A stretch of DNA of 64,000 nt, from the NCBI GenBank assembly GCA_023429825.1, contig JAEZDC010000033.1, positions 1-64,000 on the forward strand, in the 5' to 3' direction. This DNA comes from Bacteroidota bacterium. Lineage in GTDB: Bacteria > Bacteroidota > Bacteroidia > Chitinophagales > Chitinophagaceae. Positions within the stretch are counted from its first letter, which is position 1. Each line of letters starts with the position of its first letter. The notes under the pieces are model-generated. The model was given only the letters and a program-made list of their open reading frames with translations. It did not search any database and was not told where the DNA came from. Shown here piece by piece: positions 1 to 8,812 of this stretch. A program made the position numbers and the translations under genes.

Positions 1-1
1 G

Positions 2-895
2 ATCAGAACCAGGACCGGAGTAGAAGAAAGGAGGATATTAAAAGGTGAAGGACTTGGCACCAGCGATCTTGCGGTTCCGGCAGTGCAGGAAATATTAAGA
101 AAACGCAATATCGATGCCTCTGAAATAGAGTGTATTATTTGTGCAACGGTTACTCCCGATATGACTTTCCCCGCTACAGCCAACATCATTGCAGATAAAG
201 TAGGCGCCACCAATGCATGGAGCTTCGATATCGGTGCGGCGTGCAGCGGTTTTTTATATGCACTCACCACGGGGGCTACATTCATTGAAAGCGGACGATA
301 CAAAAAGGTGATAGTTGTAGGAGCAGATAAGATGAGTGCTATCATTGATTATACTGACAGAGCTACCTGCATCATCTTTGGTGATGGCGGTGGGGCCGTA
401 TTACTCGAACCGAACGAAGAGGGTTACGGTATCAAAGACAGCATCCTGAGAAGCGATGGCAGCGGAAGGGCTTATTTACATATGAAGGCGGGTGGATCGG
501 TGAAACCTGCTACCATTGAAACCGTTACTGCTAAAGAACATTTCGTATACCAGGAAGGACAGGCCGTTTTCAAATTCGCAGTGAAAGGAATGGCTGATGT
601 AAGCGCTGAATTATTAGAAAGAAATAACTTAACAGCAGACGATATTGCCTGGCTGGTTCCGCACCAGGCGAATCTTAGAATCATTGATGCTACTGCTAAC
701 CGCATGGGTCTACCTAAAGAAAAAGTGATGGTGAATATTCAACGCTATGGTAACACCACCGCTGCAACCTTGCCTTTGTGTTTGTGGGATTGGGAGAAGC
801 AACTGAAGAAAGGTGATAACATTGTACTCGCTGCATTTGGTGGCGGATTTACATGGGGGGCTACCTGGATCAAATGGGCGTATGATAGTAATTAG
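2..895 (+). CDS. fabH: 3-oxoacyl-ACP synthase III (KASIII), 5' end cut by window
   Basis: Condenses acetyl-CoA (or another acyl-CoA) with malonyl-ACP to start type II fatty acid synthesis in the cytoplasm. The open frame runs in from the window edge (first residues read RTRTGVEERRILKGEGLGTSD), so the true start lies outside; the first in-frame ATG at 83 is internal. The catalytic triad is complete: Cys in GAACSGFLYAL, His in VPHQANLRI and Asn in GNTTAATLPL, and the C-terminal glycine-rich loop AFGGGFTWGA is typical. About 297 residues are visible against a usual length near 330. The acyl preference cannot be read from the sequence. Not obviously in an operon with the next gene. Confidence 0.96.
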   Translation: MRTRTGVEERRILKGEGLGTSDLAVPAVQEILRKRNIDASEIECIICATVTPDMTFPATANIIADKVGATNAWSFDIGAACSGFLYALTTGATFIESGRYKKVIVVGADKMSAIIDYTDRATCIIFGDGGGAVLLEPNEEGYGIKDSILRSDGSGRAYLHMKAGGSVKPATIETVTAKEHFVYQEGQAVFKFAVKGMADVSAELLERNNLTADDIAWLVPHQANLRIIDATANRMGLPKEKVMVNIQRYGNTTAATLPLCLWDWEKQLKKGDNIVLAAFGGGFTWGATWIKWAYDSN

Positions 896-905
896 CGGGT
901 GAGAT

Positions 906-950
906 AATTTAGCAAATGGAGGTAATTAGCAAATGGAGTCGGTTACTTTA
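906..950. repeat. Short direct repeat upstream of nudK
   Basis: The words TAATTTAGCAAATGGAG and TAATTAGCAAATGGAG follow each other almost back to back between fabH and nudK. Downstream, the text before the nudK start (CATTCACAATTCACAATGAA) is also a degenerate simple repeat. No function can be assigned; such low-complexity text recurs at 1571-1655. Confidence 0.5.
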
Positions 951-991
951 TCCGGCCACTCATATTCACCATTCACAATTCACAATGAACA

Positions 992-1570
992 ATGAACGAT
1001 AGAATAAAGATCATCGAAACCAAGATACTTTCTGATAACTGGTATACACTTAAGAAGGTCACATACGAGTACACGCATAAAGATGGCAACGTAGAAACGC
1101 AGGTGCGGGAAGCGTACGACAGGGGTAACGGTGCTACGATACTTTTATATAACAAAGAGCAGAGAACAGTTATTCTTACCAGGCAGTTCAGATTACCCAC
1201 CTATATCAATGGCAATGAAACAGGGATGCTCATTGAATCATGCGCAGGCTTACTGGATAAAGACAACCCTGAAGAATGTGTAAGGCGTGAGAGCGAGGAA
1301 GAGACCGGTTACAAAGTGTCTGATGTGAAGAAGATATTTGAGGCGTATATGTCGCCCGGTTCCGTCACAGAGATCGTACATTTCTTTATTGCAGAGTATT
1401 CGAAGGATATGAAGGTGGCTGAAGGTGGTGGCGTGGAAGAAGAGCAGGAAAATATCGAGGTGTTGGAACTTTCGTTTGATGAGGCACTGAAGATGATAGA
1501 TACCGGTGAGATAAGAGATGGAAAGACGATCATGCTGCTGCAGTATGTGCGGTTGAAGGGGGTATTGTAG
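992..1570 (+). CDS. nudK: NUDIX hydrolase, GDP-mannose pyrophosphatase type (NudK)
   Basis: Predicted to hydrolyse GDP-mannose or related nucleotide sugars to the nucleoside and sugar phosphates. The protein matches the E. coli NudK pattern closely from end to end: KILSDNWYTL at the N-terminus, YDRGNGATILLYN, GMLIESCAGLLD, the NUDIX box (R-RESEEETGY with the Mg-binding glutamates), YMSPGSVTE, the HFFIAEY strand, and GEIRDGKT near the C-terminus. The length of 192 residues equals the family norm. ATG at 992 is chosen because it gives the conserved N-terminus; an ATG at 985 is out of frame. Stands alone, about 100 bases after fabH. In vivo substrate is inferred from family. Confidence 0.93.
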   Translation: MNDRIKIIETKILSDNWYTLKKVTYEYTHKDGNVETQVREAYDRGNGATILLYNKEQRTVILTRQFRLPTYINGNETGMLIESCAGLLDKDNPEECVRRESEEETGYKVSDVKKIFEAYMSPGSVTEIVHFFIAEYSKDMKVAEGGGVEEEQENIEVLELSFDEALKMIDTGEIRDGKTIMLLQYVRLKGVL

Positions 1571-1655
1571 GGATGGTGGATGCTGGATGCTGGATGTTAG
1601 ATGCTAGTCGGTGGATATGAATTTACATCATGGATCATGGACAATGGACACCCAT
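1571..1655. repeat. Degenerate GGATGCT-type simple repeat
   Basis: After the nudK stop the sequence runs through copies of GGATGCT and GGATGTTAGATGC and then ATGGATCATGGACAATGG. The word TGGATGTTAGATGC (1591-1604) recurs exactly at 3232-3245, also directly after a stop codon. Confidence 0.6.
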
Positions 1656-1668
1656 GGTTACAAATATT

Positions 1669-2115
1669 ATGTTCCAGATCAAACGCTTAATATTGTTTAC
1701 CTGCCTGCTGATGAGTTCTGCGGCAATGGCACAAAAAGACCCGCTGGAAAGAACGTGGTTCAATGCAGAACAAACATCCAAGATCCAGATCTATAAGGGG
1801 AGCGATGGAAAGTTTTATGGTAAGATCGTTTGGTTGAAAAGCCCCCTGAAGAACAACAAACCAAAACTGGATGAAGAAAATCCGAAGAAAGAATTACGCA
1901 CACAGCCGATACTCAATCTTATCATTCTCCGATCTTTTATCAGAAGTAAAGATGATTCCAACGAATACGAAGGCGGTACGGTCTACGATCCCAATAACGG
2001 CAAAACATATTGCGGTAAACTCACACTCAAAGGCAATGAACTGAAACTGCGGGGATATCTATGCAGTCTAGGTAGCTGGTTTGGCAGAAGCAGTACATGG
2101 AAGGCGGCGGAGTAG
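1669..2115 (+). CDS. Exported DUF2147 family protein
   Basis: A small secreted protein of 148 residues. The start at 1669 gives a clean signal peptide (MFQIKRLILFTCLLMSSAAMAQ) ending at an AxA-like site; an upstream ATG at 1630 would place a hydrophilic tail, drawn from the degenerate repeat, before the signal. The mature part (W-N-E-K-I-IYKGSDGKFYGKIVWL, GGTVYDPNNGKTYCGKL, L-L-G-L-R-GYLCSLGSWFGRSSTW) has the beta-rich pattern of DUF2147, whose biochemical role is unknown. The end of the domain (LGRSqtW-like) is intact. Stands alone. Confidence 0.85.
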   Translation: MFQIKRLILFTCLLMSSAAMAQKDPLERTWFNAEQTSKIQIYKGSDGKFYGKIVWLKSPLKNNKPKLDEENPKKELRTQPILNLIILRSFIRSKDDSNEYEGGTVYDPNNGKTYCGKLTLKGNELKLRGYLCSLGSWFGRSSTWKAAE

Positions 2116-2207
2116 CCTTTTACCAGGTGTTAAAGTAGGTGTAAATAAATTTACAAAGCATGCAACGGTTTGCCAGGCCCGGTAATCATCACTTAAATTT
2201 TCCAAGG

Positions 2208-2672
2208 ATGAAATATTTGGTACAGGTAGTTATAGTGTTAGTGCTCCTTGCAGGTTGTTCAAAAGAACCGTTCAATGAGAACTGTTACCCTTTTAAGTTC
2301 TCTTCCATCGCAGGTAAATGGGAACTGAGACAAACTGTGTCATCCTGGGGTATCCAAAATTATCCTTCCTCCAATGGATTAACGATACAATTCGGAACGA
2401 ACGACTATCTCATCAGCGATTCAGCTTATAAGATACTCCCCTATCCAGCTTACGCCACGCAGGGACTTTATGAAATACGGGGAGACTTGTCTGCCTCAAC
2501 CAGCACCGGTTTGGCGATCGGTGTGGGTGAATTTGAAAAAAGGATCATACTTAACAACGACACTTTAAGCAGTAAGATATTTTACCAGGTAAAAGGTAAC
2601 CAACTTATACTGCTTTCCGGGTATTTTCCTACAGATGGCGGGGTTAAAAAGATATATGAAAGAATAAAGTGA
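2208..2672 (+). CDS. Small lipoprotein, unknown family
   Basis: A 154-residue lipoprotein. The start at 2208 gives the signal MKYLVQVVIVLVLLAGC with lipobox LAGC; an ATG at 2160 in the same frame would bury the signal behind 16 charged residues. The mature part begins SKEPFNENCYPFKFSSIAGKWELRQT, which resembles the opening strand of lipocalin-like DUF domains common in Bacteroidota (a core of the form GKWEL, followed by alternating beta strands and YEIRG, LILLSG). I do not recognise a specific family and assign no function. No operon partner within 85 bases on either side. Confidence 0.75.
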   Translation: MKYLVQVVIVLVLLAGCSKEPFNENCYPFKFSSIAGKWELRQTVSSWGIQNYPSSNGLTIQFGTNDYLISDSAYKILPYPAYATQGLYEIRGDLSASTSTGLAIGVGEFEKRIILNNDTLSSKIFYQVKGNQLILLSGYFPTDGGVKKIYERIK

Positions 2673-2685
2673 AGGCGGATGATGT

Positions 2686-2702
2686 GATAGCTGTCAGCTA
2701 TC
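2686..2702. repeat. Perfect 8-bp dyad with one central base
   Basis: GATAGCTG-T-CAGCTATC directly after the lipoprotein stop. Too tight a loop for an RNA hairpin as written, no T run follows, so terminator activity is doubtful. Confidence 0.45.
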
Positions 2703-2878
2703 GGTGTGCCGCATTCTATACTCACTATTCATACTTAGCCTCCATGAAATTAATGCTGCTGTCCTTGTTCAGTAGCGGATATTACCGGTTCGGTTAGCAT
2801 GAGATATTGTTCAGTCGACTCAACATATGATCAACAAGTGTGGTCTTTTTATTGCAGCCATGAAGGAAAATCATCTCT

Positions 2879-3220
2879 ATGTTACGGATATCTTCTATGC
2901 TGATAGGTTGCATGCTTATATTACTGATCGCATGTAGCAAAAGCGACAGTACATCCACTCCTAACAATAGCTGCGGATCAGTCTCGTTTGCCAGCGATGT
3001 AAACCCGATCATTCAATCTACCTGTGCCAGTTCCGGATGTCATAATGCAGGCAGTACAAATGGTGTAGGTCCGCTCACCAATTACCAGCAGGTGTATAAT
3101 GCGAGAACGTCTGTGCACAGTTCGGTATCATCGGGCAGTATGCCTAAAAATATGACGCTTACCGCTGCGCAGAAGAATGCGATACTATGCTGGATAAATA
3201 ATGGGGCGCCGAATAATTAG
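2879..3220 (+). CDS. Small cytochrome-c-like lipoprotein with unusual CX4CH motif
   Basis: A 113-residue lipoprotein. The signal ends at a lipobox (LLIACSK). The mature part contains VNPIIQSTCASSGCHN, where two cysteines and a histidine are arranged as C-x4-C-H rather than the standard CxxCH, followed by the pattern PLTNYQQVYN and, near the end, SGSMPKNMTLTAAQKNAILCWINNGAPNN. This layout is familiar from small Bacteroidota cytochrome-like domains in which the C-terminal motif is the M-P region and WI-NGA. An alternative start is ATG 2897. Haem binding is inferred, not certain, because of the longer spacing. No linked redox gene. Confidence 0.72.
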   Translation: MLRISSMLIGCMLILLIACSKSDSTSTPNNSCGSVSFASDVNPIIQSTCASSGCHNAGSTNGVGPLTNYQQVYNARTSVHSSVSSGSMPKNMTLTAAQKNAILCWINNGAPNN

Positions 3221-3701
3221 ATGCCGGATGATGGATGTTAGATGCGGGATGCGGGTTAATATCCGTAGTCTGCTCTTTGTTGTACTTTAACCTGAATACA
3301 GAACAACAACAAAATACCAAGTAGATTTCGCGATGGCTTGCTTCGCTTCTGCGTCGGGTCTGGGCCGTACCTGGGTCGCCCCTGGTTCGCTAAGAAAAAA
3401 CGAAGGATGACCGAAGCAGACCCGAACCAGGTCCCTAGGAGGTCTTCATCATTTTAGTGCACATATATCCGATATCGCCGCATCATATACAGATTTCCTT
3501 TGGAAAGTCTTTCTGCGTACACAGTTTTTAGCCCGGATCATTATTGATATTGGGCATAAGCAATTGCTTTGGCGAAAGCAGACCTGCGTAACAATTTCAC
3601 ACAGTTGATGTGCAGGATGAATGATCCGTACTATTTTGCTATAGTAATATCGCTTACTATGCATTACATACCGATTCACCCGAAAACATTTCGCATAATT
3701 T
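3221..3701. other. 480-base stretch without a convincing gene
   Basis: Holds a copy of TGGATGTTAGATGC just after the stop of the cytochrome-like gene, then a GC-rich block (3351-3435) with overlapping inverted repeats: CGGGTCTG at 3355-3362 pairs with CAGACCCG at 3417-3424, and CCTGGTTCG at 3381-3389 pairs with CGAACCAGG at 3423-3431. Further on (3450-3605) the + strand has a short open stretch without a start, ending HKQLLWRKQTCVTISHS, that could be the remnant of a broken gene. I cannot name it. Confidence 0.55.
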
Positions 3702-6080
3702 CTATTCAGTTCTAAGGTTTTCTACCGGGTTTGCATTTGCCGCCTTGAGTGTTTGAGATAAAATAGTTGCGAGACCTAAAAATAGCATAATTGCAAGGCT
3801 TATGATCACTTCAAACCACCCAATTTTTATACTGTAATGCTGAACACTCGCCAACATCTGGCTGAATAAAAAATAGATGATTGGAATTGTAATGAGGCTG
3901 GCAATAACCATCAGCATAACAAAATCCTTAGACAGAAGGATTACAAGATTTTTTGCAGAAGCACCCAACACTTTCCTAACACCAATCTCTTTTACCCGTT
4001 TCTTATTAGTAAATGATACCGTGCCCAACAAACCAAGACATGCTACAGTAATCGCCAGCAGGCCCAGGAAGCCCCATAGCTTCATTATCATAATGTAAAA
4101 GCTATAGGCATCTTTTATTTCTTCTGAAAATAATTGCGCAGTAAATTTTCCCTGGCCACCAATTCTCTTCCATAGCTTTTCCATATCGGACATGCTACCC
4201 AGTGCATTACCGCCTTCCATCTTCATGTTAGCGTACACGAATTTTTCCGGGTTATATTCAAAAAAGAAAGGGCGGATGACGTCTTCGAGCCCAGAATAAT
4301 GAAAGCTCTTCAACACACCTGCGATGCGGAATTCACTACTATCGTTCAGTGTGATCATTCTATTAATGGCGGCGGAAGGATCTTTAAGGCCTAGCGCTTT
4401 CGCAAACTCTTCGTTCACGATAATAAACCTCGAGTTCTCCGATCCGTCAGAGCCAAAATCTCTGCCCGCAAGCAAGGTCAATTTCATGTTAGCGATGAAT
4501 GCTTCATCCACCGACATTGAGGTTACTGCTATCGAATCAAATGACCCTTTGGTTTTTATATAGCGTTTGTTAGCCGTTCCGATCCCTAAAACATGAGAAG
4601 ACATGGATATCCGGTTGACACCCGGTACTTTTTCAAATTCAGTTTTAAATCTTTGCGGATCCATGTTCTGAAGTTCCACATCCAGCACCTTTTCCTGTTC
4701 AAAACCCAGGTTGTAATTAACAGAGTATTGATACTGTCGCATCATGATCACCACTGCCATGATGAAGCCAAGAGAAATTACAAATTGAGTGGTCAATACA
4801 AACTTGCGGATGAACGACCGGCCACTTGTTTTTACTTCTTTACCTTTTAAGGCTATAATGGGCGAAAGCTTCGAGAAATATAGTGCAGGAACAAAACCAG
4901 AAACAGCACCCACCAGCAAAGCAAATACAAAGAATCCAACAAAAGTTTCCCACGTCGGCGATAGATCCAGCGGAGTGGTTTCGATCATCGACATTAAAAT
5001 ATCTTTTCTCACTACTTCAAAAACCAGGTACGAAAGCATCAACGCCACCAGCACGATAGTAGTAGCTTCAACGATAAATTGCAAAACGATCTGCTTCTTT
5101 CGGCTGCCCATTACCTTTCTTACCCCGATCTCTCTCATACGCTCCAACGATTGTGCAATAGAAAGGTTGACATAGTTGGCACAGGCTGGTATCAATACGA
5201 TCAGTGTGATCAAACCGGTAACCAAAATCTCCAGGTAACTCCAGTTAGAACCCACGGGGTCCAGTAGGTCTTCAGAGCCAGGTGTAATATCACCTAACGC
5301 CTGGAGGGTGAAAGTAACTTTGCTTTTTTCCTGGGCATATCGTTCCTTACCTATATTATTCAGAAAGCGTTCTATGTTAGCTGTATTAGCCTCTTTGTTG
5401 AGAAGCATATACACGAAGGAACCTTTATACGATTTCCATCCTTGTTTCGGGTCGAGAAAAACAGATTTGGGATGCCCCACTATCGTGGAGTAGGAAACCA
5501 CCGCGGAAAAGAAGATGTGCGAATTCTTAGGCAGGTCTTTACAAATACCCGACACCATAAAACTTCCATAACCTTCTATCGTTATCATTTCGCCCATTGG
5601 CTCCTTGTCGCCGAAGATCTTTGTTGCTTCCGTTTCGGTGAGCACAACGCTGTTAGGGTTGCTAAGCACGGTTGTCTTATTTCCCTTGACCAATGGGAAG
5701 TTGAATATTTCAAAAAAGCCGGGATCTGCAAAATAGCCGGAAAGTCCAATTTTTTTATCGCCATACACGGCGTTGCCATACAGCGATCGATGAATGCGCA
5801 CCACTTTTTCTATACCACTAAAATCCTTAAGATTTTCGGCAAGATGGGCTGGTGCCGAAGCGTATTGTAGGTTTTCCTGCTTATCTAACAGTTGGGAAGT
5901 GACCCGGTAAATGCGGTCACCGTTGGGATGAAAGTCGTCGAAGCGGGAAAGAAAGGTAAAGAAGGCAATAAATAAAAGGGTGAGCGACATGCCCAGTGCT
6001 AAGCCAATTACATTTAAAATAGTGAAGAACTTATTCTTTGAAAGATTGCGAACTGCTACTTTAAAAAAATTCCTGAACAT
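3702..6080 (-). CDS. ABC transporter permease, MacB/FtsX type, two permease halves
   Basis: A 792-residue inner-membrane protein. It opens with MFRNFFKVAVRNLSKNKFF, a first membrane segment, and a periplasmic MacB-PCD domain (about residues 20-240). Three more segments follow (about 285-420, with the cytoplasmic signature ERMREIGVRKVMGS), then a second periplasmic domain and a second FtsX block whose signature is NKKRVKEIGVRKVLGAS. This is the common Bacteroidota family of stand-alone 780-810-residue permeases, usually working with a MacB/LolD-like ATPase encoded elsewhere; no ATPase gene is adjacent here. Substrate unknown; peptides or lipoproteins are typical guesses. Monocistronic, with a gene-free region on both sides. 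Confidence 0.93.
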   Translation of the reverse strand: MFRNFFKVAVRNLSKNKFFTILNVIGLALGMSLTLLFIAFFTFLSRFDDFHPNGDRIYRVTSQLLDKQENLQYASAPAHLAENLKDFSGIEKVVRIHRSLYGNAVYGDKKIGLSGYFADPGFFEIFNFPLVKGNKTTVLSNPNSVVLTETEATKIFGDKEPMGEMITIEGYGSFMVSGICKDLPKNSHIFFSAVVSYSTIVGHPKSVFLDPKQGWKSYKGSFVYMLLNKEANTANIERFLNNIGKERYAQEKSKVTFTLQALGDITPGSEDLLDPVGSNWSYLEILVTGLITLIVLIPACANYVNLSIAQSLERMREIGVRKVMGSRKKQIVLQFIVEATTIVLVALMLSYLVFEVVRKDILMSMIETTPLDLSPTWETFVGFFVFALLVGAVSGFVPALYFSKLSPIIALKGKEVKTSGRSFIRKFVLTTQFVISLGFIMAVVIMMRQYQYSVNYNLGFEQEKVLDVELQNMDPQRFKTEFEKVPGVNRISMSSHVLGIGTANKRYIKTKGSFDSIAVTSMSVDEAFIANMKLTLLAGRDFGSDGSENSRFIIVNEEFAKALGLKDPSAAINRMITLNDSSEFRIAGVLKSFHYSGLEDVIRPFFFEYNPEKFVYANMKMEGGNALGSMSDMEKLWKRIGGQGKFTAQLFSEEIKDAYSFYIMIMKLWGFLGLLAITVACLGLLGTVSFTNKKRVKEIGVRKVLGASAKNLVILLSKDFVMLMVIASLITIPIIYFLFSQMLASVQHYSIKIGWFEVIISLAIMLFLGLATILSQTLKAANANPVENLRTE

Positions 6081-6470
6081 AGGATGCGTTGTTTTGGTTA
6101 GTAGTCATAATGATGTACCTCGTCTTCACTTCGTTACTTCTTGTACATTTTTGTAGCTATTGGCTAAAGATATACTGAAGATTGTGCCATTGTGCAACGA
6201 GTTGAATTGTAGCGGGTAGCATGCAAATTAAGTTTCTATTGTGTGCGTATATGTACAGGAAGTGTACGGGTTTGATACAGTAGCAACTTCGTAGTGGATC
6301 CTGGTAATTTCAACCTTGATATTTTTGTGACTTCTGCTCCGGTGTTATCCAGACGCCGGAACCTGGTGTTTAAGCCCGTTGATTGCATGCATATCCACTA
6401 AATGAACCACGCAAAGGAGTTTTGTATATTTATACGGCTGCATCTTTTTTTAGACCATCAAACTGCTATC
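6081..6470. other. 390-base divergent intergenic region
   Basis: Separates the minus-strand permease from the plus-strand P1 peptidase and must hold both promoters. I find no gene and no TAnnTTTG-type -7 element that I would defend. A partial resemblance to the dispersed 20-bp repeat is seen at about 6130-6150 (CTTCGTTACTTCTTGTAC), but it is too degraded to call. Confidence 0.5.
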
Positions 6471-7628
6471 ATGAAATCTTTGCCATTCCTCTGTGTGATC
6501 ATTTTCATCTATTCATCTGTTATAGCACAGCAACCAAGAGCAAGGGATATCGGCATTCCATTCAATGGCAACCCCGGTAAGTTCAATGCCATAACAGACG
6601 TAAAAGGTGTGGAAGTGGGTTACAGTACCATTGTTTCAGGACAAGGAAAAAATGTAAGAGGTAAGGGACCGGCGAGAACGGGCGTTACGGCTATATTACC
6701 CAGGGGGCGAAACAATAACCCCGTGTATGCCAACTGTTATGCGCTGAATGGTAATGGTGAAATGACCGGGACTACATGGATCACGGAATCAGGTTTTTTG
6801 GAAGGACCAATCATGATCACCAATACGAACAGCGTAGGCGTGGTAAGAGATGCTGTATTGAAGTGGTATGTGAAGACGGGTTGGTATAAAGAAGATTTCT
6901 GGTACACTTACCCTGTTGTTGCAGAAACCTATGATGGTTTTTTGAATGACATTTATGGGTTTCATGTTAAAGAGCATAATGCATTTGAAGCGCTGGATAG
7001 TGCGAAAAGCGGGTGGTTGAAAGAAGGAAATGTAGGAGGCGGCACCGGCATGATGTGTTTGGGATTTAAGGGCGGCACCGGAACATCATCCAGGGTGGTA
7101 AAGATCAAAGATTCATCTTATACGGTGGGTGTATTGGTGCAATCCAACTTTGGAGGGAAAAAGAATTTTACCATTGCGGGCGTACCGGTGGGAAAAGAGT
7201 TAAAAGACACGCTGAATTATGAGTTTAAAGCGCCGCCATCTTACCAGCCCGGCGATGGATCTATCATTGTTGTAGTAGCAACCGATGCTCCATTATTACC
7301 ACACCAGTTAAAAAGAATAGCAGCACGAGTACCACTCGGTGTAGGCATTGTTGGAGGACGTGGTGAAAATGGATCAGGCGATATATTCATGGCATTCTCT
7401 ACGGCTAACCCTGCTGCATTTCAAAGAGAAGCGTTCACAAAAGTGGCAGTGTTACCTAATGACCTGATCAATCCTTTGTTTGATGCCACGGTGCAGGCTG
7501 TAGAAGAAGCCATTATCAATGCCATGGTAGCAGCGGAAACTATGGAAGGTATCAACGGAAACAAAGCTTATAGACTTCCCCATAAACTGGTAATCGACAT
7601 TTTGAAAAAATATAACCGGGTAAAGTAA
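6471..7628 (+). CDS. Secreted P1 family peptidase (DmpA/BapA-like aminopeptidase)
   Basis: N-terminal nucleophile hydrolase related to the D-aminopeptidase DmpA and beta-peptidyl aminopeptidases, which self-cleave to alpha and beta chains. From ATG 6471 the protein is 385 residues with a signal peptide (MKSLPFLCVIIFIYSSVIAQ); the in-frame ATG at 6402 would add 23 residues without a signal. Family features are complete: RARDIGIPFNG, the ITDVKGVEVGYSTI strand, TGVTAILP, NTNSVGVVRDAV, EGNVGGGTGMMC, and the presumed cleavage and nucleophile Ser264 in PGDGSIIVVVATDAPLL. The chain ends with LPHKLVIDILKKYN. It probably acts in the periplasm on small peptides. Followed after 41 bases by a DUF4932 gene on the same strand. 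Confidence 0.93.
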   Translation: MKSLPFLCVIIFIYSSVIAQQPRARDIGIPFNGNPGKFNAITDVKGVEVGYSTIVSGQGKNVRGKGPARTGVTAILPRGRNNNPVYANCYALNGNGEMTGTTWITESGFLEGPIMITNTNSVGVVRDAVLKWYVKTGWYKEDFWYTYPVVAETYDGFLNDIYGFHVKEHNAFEALDSAKSGWLKEGNVGGGTGMMCLGFKGGTGTSSRVVKIKDSSYTVGVLVQSNFGGKKNFTIAGVPVGKELKDTLNYEFKAPPSYQPGDGSIIVVVATDAPLLPHQLKRIAARVPLGVGIVGGRGENGSGDIFMAFSTANPAAFQREAFTKVAVLPNDLINPLFDATVQAVEEAIINAMVAAETMEGINGNKAYRLPHKLVIDILKKYNRVK

Positions 7629-7669
7629 AAAATATGATATTGGGCCGAATTATTACATAGCCTGTATCA

Positions 7670-8806
7670 ATGAAACATCACCTCCTGTTCGCAACGATCT
7701 TTTTCTCACTTCATTTATGTGCCCAGAAAAAAGAATTACAGAAAGATGTACACTTCTCTGACAGTTACATCAAAAAGCACCGCGGTAAATTTGATGTGGT
7801 GATACCTGAAGTACAGGAGTTAGCCAAGATCATGGTAGCGCTCTCGAAAGGGGGGTCTGTCGATTCGGGGATCACTAACATGCGTACAGCTTATTACAGG
7901 GAAGTGATGACACACTTCACAAAATTTAAAGATCATCCTGTTATTGATACGATCAGTAAATACGTAAAAGATGGAAATGACAGCAGCTACTGGTACTATT
8001 ATGACTGGAAGATGAATGCGAATGCTTATGAATTCTCTAAAGACGGAAAGATCATACACAAGGGCATCATAAAAAAAATGGGGTTCAAAGAAACGAGTGA
8101 TCCATTTGTAAAACATGCATCTCTGGCTGCAGACTTTGCCCGTAAGTCTGGATTCAGAAACTTCTATGCGGCACATAAACCTTTCTACGATTCCCTGTTG
8201 AAGGAGTATACAAAGTATAACCCGTTAAATGAAATGAAAGCTTGGCTTGAAAAGCATTTTCCCTATAAATATGATTATTTCCTGATCACCTATTCTCCCT
8301 TAACCAGTGGTGCGCATTCAAAGGGAAGCTTTGAAGACAATGGTTTCAAACAAACCGTCATGTTCATTGCAGGTGTATCTATCAATCCAAATTATAACCA
8401 GGCGGTAAATGAAATGTCTAACTCAAGGGTCGTATTTACAGAGATCGATCACAACTATGTAAACCCTGTTGCTGATAAATATGTCGCGGCGATTAATGAA
8501 GCGATGAAGGATAAGTCTAAATGGGGTAAAGGACTTGATGACAACTCCAGTTATGCCGATCCTATGTCGACGTTCCAAGAGTATATGACGTGGGCTGTTT
8601 TTTCTTTGTATTGCCTGGATAAATATCCTGAAGATGATGTACTGACCTATATAGATCGTATGGAACGGCAAATGGAGCAACGGAGAGGCTTCAATAATTT
8701 TAAAGCATTCAACAGAGAGCTGATGCGTTTATACCAGCATCATAATAAAAAGAAGAAAGCACATGAGTTGTACCCGGAGATCATTGAGTGGTGTAAGAAA
8801 CAATAG
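7670..8806 (+). CDS. Exported DUF4932 family protein
   Basis: A 378-residue protein with signal peptide (MKHHLLFATIFFSLHLCAQ). It matches the DUF4932 layout: an N-terminal part with FDVVIPEVQELAKIMVAL, a middle DYFLITYSPLTSGAHS, and a core SRVVFTEIDHNYVNPVADKY, which resembles the family's E-x-x-H-x-x-V-N-P motif. Because that motif sits where gluzincin-like peptidases carry zinc ligands, a metal-dependent hydrolase has been suggested for such folds, but activity is unproven and the classical HExxH is absent here. Follows the P1 peptidase by 41 bases and precedes yqgE by 6, so the three may share a transcript. Confidence 0.78.
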   Translation: MKHHLLFATIFFSLHLCAQKKELQKDVHFSDSYIKKHRGKFDVVIPEVQELAKIMVALSKGGSVDSGITNMRTAYYREVMTHFTKFKDHPVIDTISKYVKDGNDSSYWYYYDWKMNANAYEFSKDGKIIHKGIIKKMGFKETSDPFVKHASLAADFARKSGFRNFYAAHKPFYDSLLKEYTKYNPLNEMKAWLEKHFPYKYDYFLITYSPLTSGAHSKGSFEDNGFKQTVMFIAGVSINPNYNQAVNEMSNSRVVFTEIDHNYVNPVADKYVAAINEAMKDKSKWGKGLDDNSSYADPMSTFQEYMTWAVFSLYCLDKYPEDDVLTYIDRMERQMEQRRGFNNFKAFNRELMRLYQHHNKKKKAHELYPEIIEWCKKQ

Positions 8807-8812
8807 TGATCT

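Noticed and set aside
2744..2797. Short frame MKLMLLSLFSSGYYRFG
   Set aside because: Seventeen residues and no conserved feature; could be a lipoprotein start lost by mutation but unsupported.
3449..3679. 76-residue open frame on the minus strand
   Set aside because: No signal, domain or start context; composition looks random. A + strand remnant is equally possible.
4789..5870. Several open frames of 60-140 residues opposite the FtsX permease
   Set aside because: Typical antisense shadows of a long real gene; none has a plausible product.
6130..6150. Seventh copy of the dispersed 20-bp repeat
   Set aside because: Only the GTT and CTTGTAC ends fit; the central TGCGACGCA dyad is missing.
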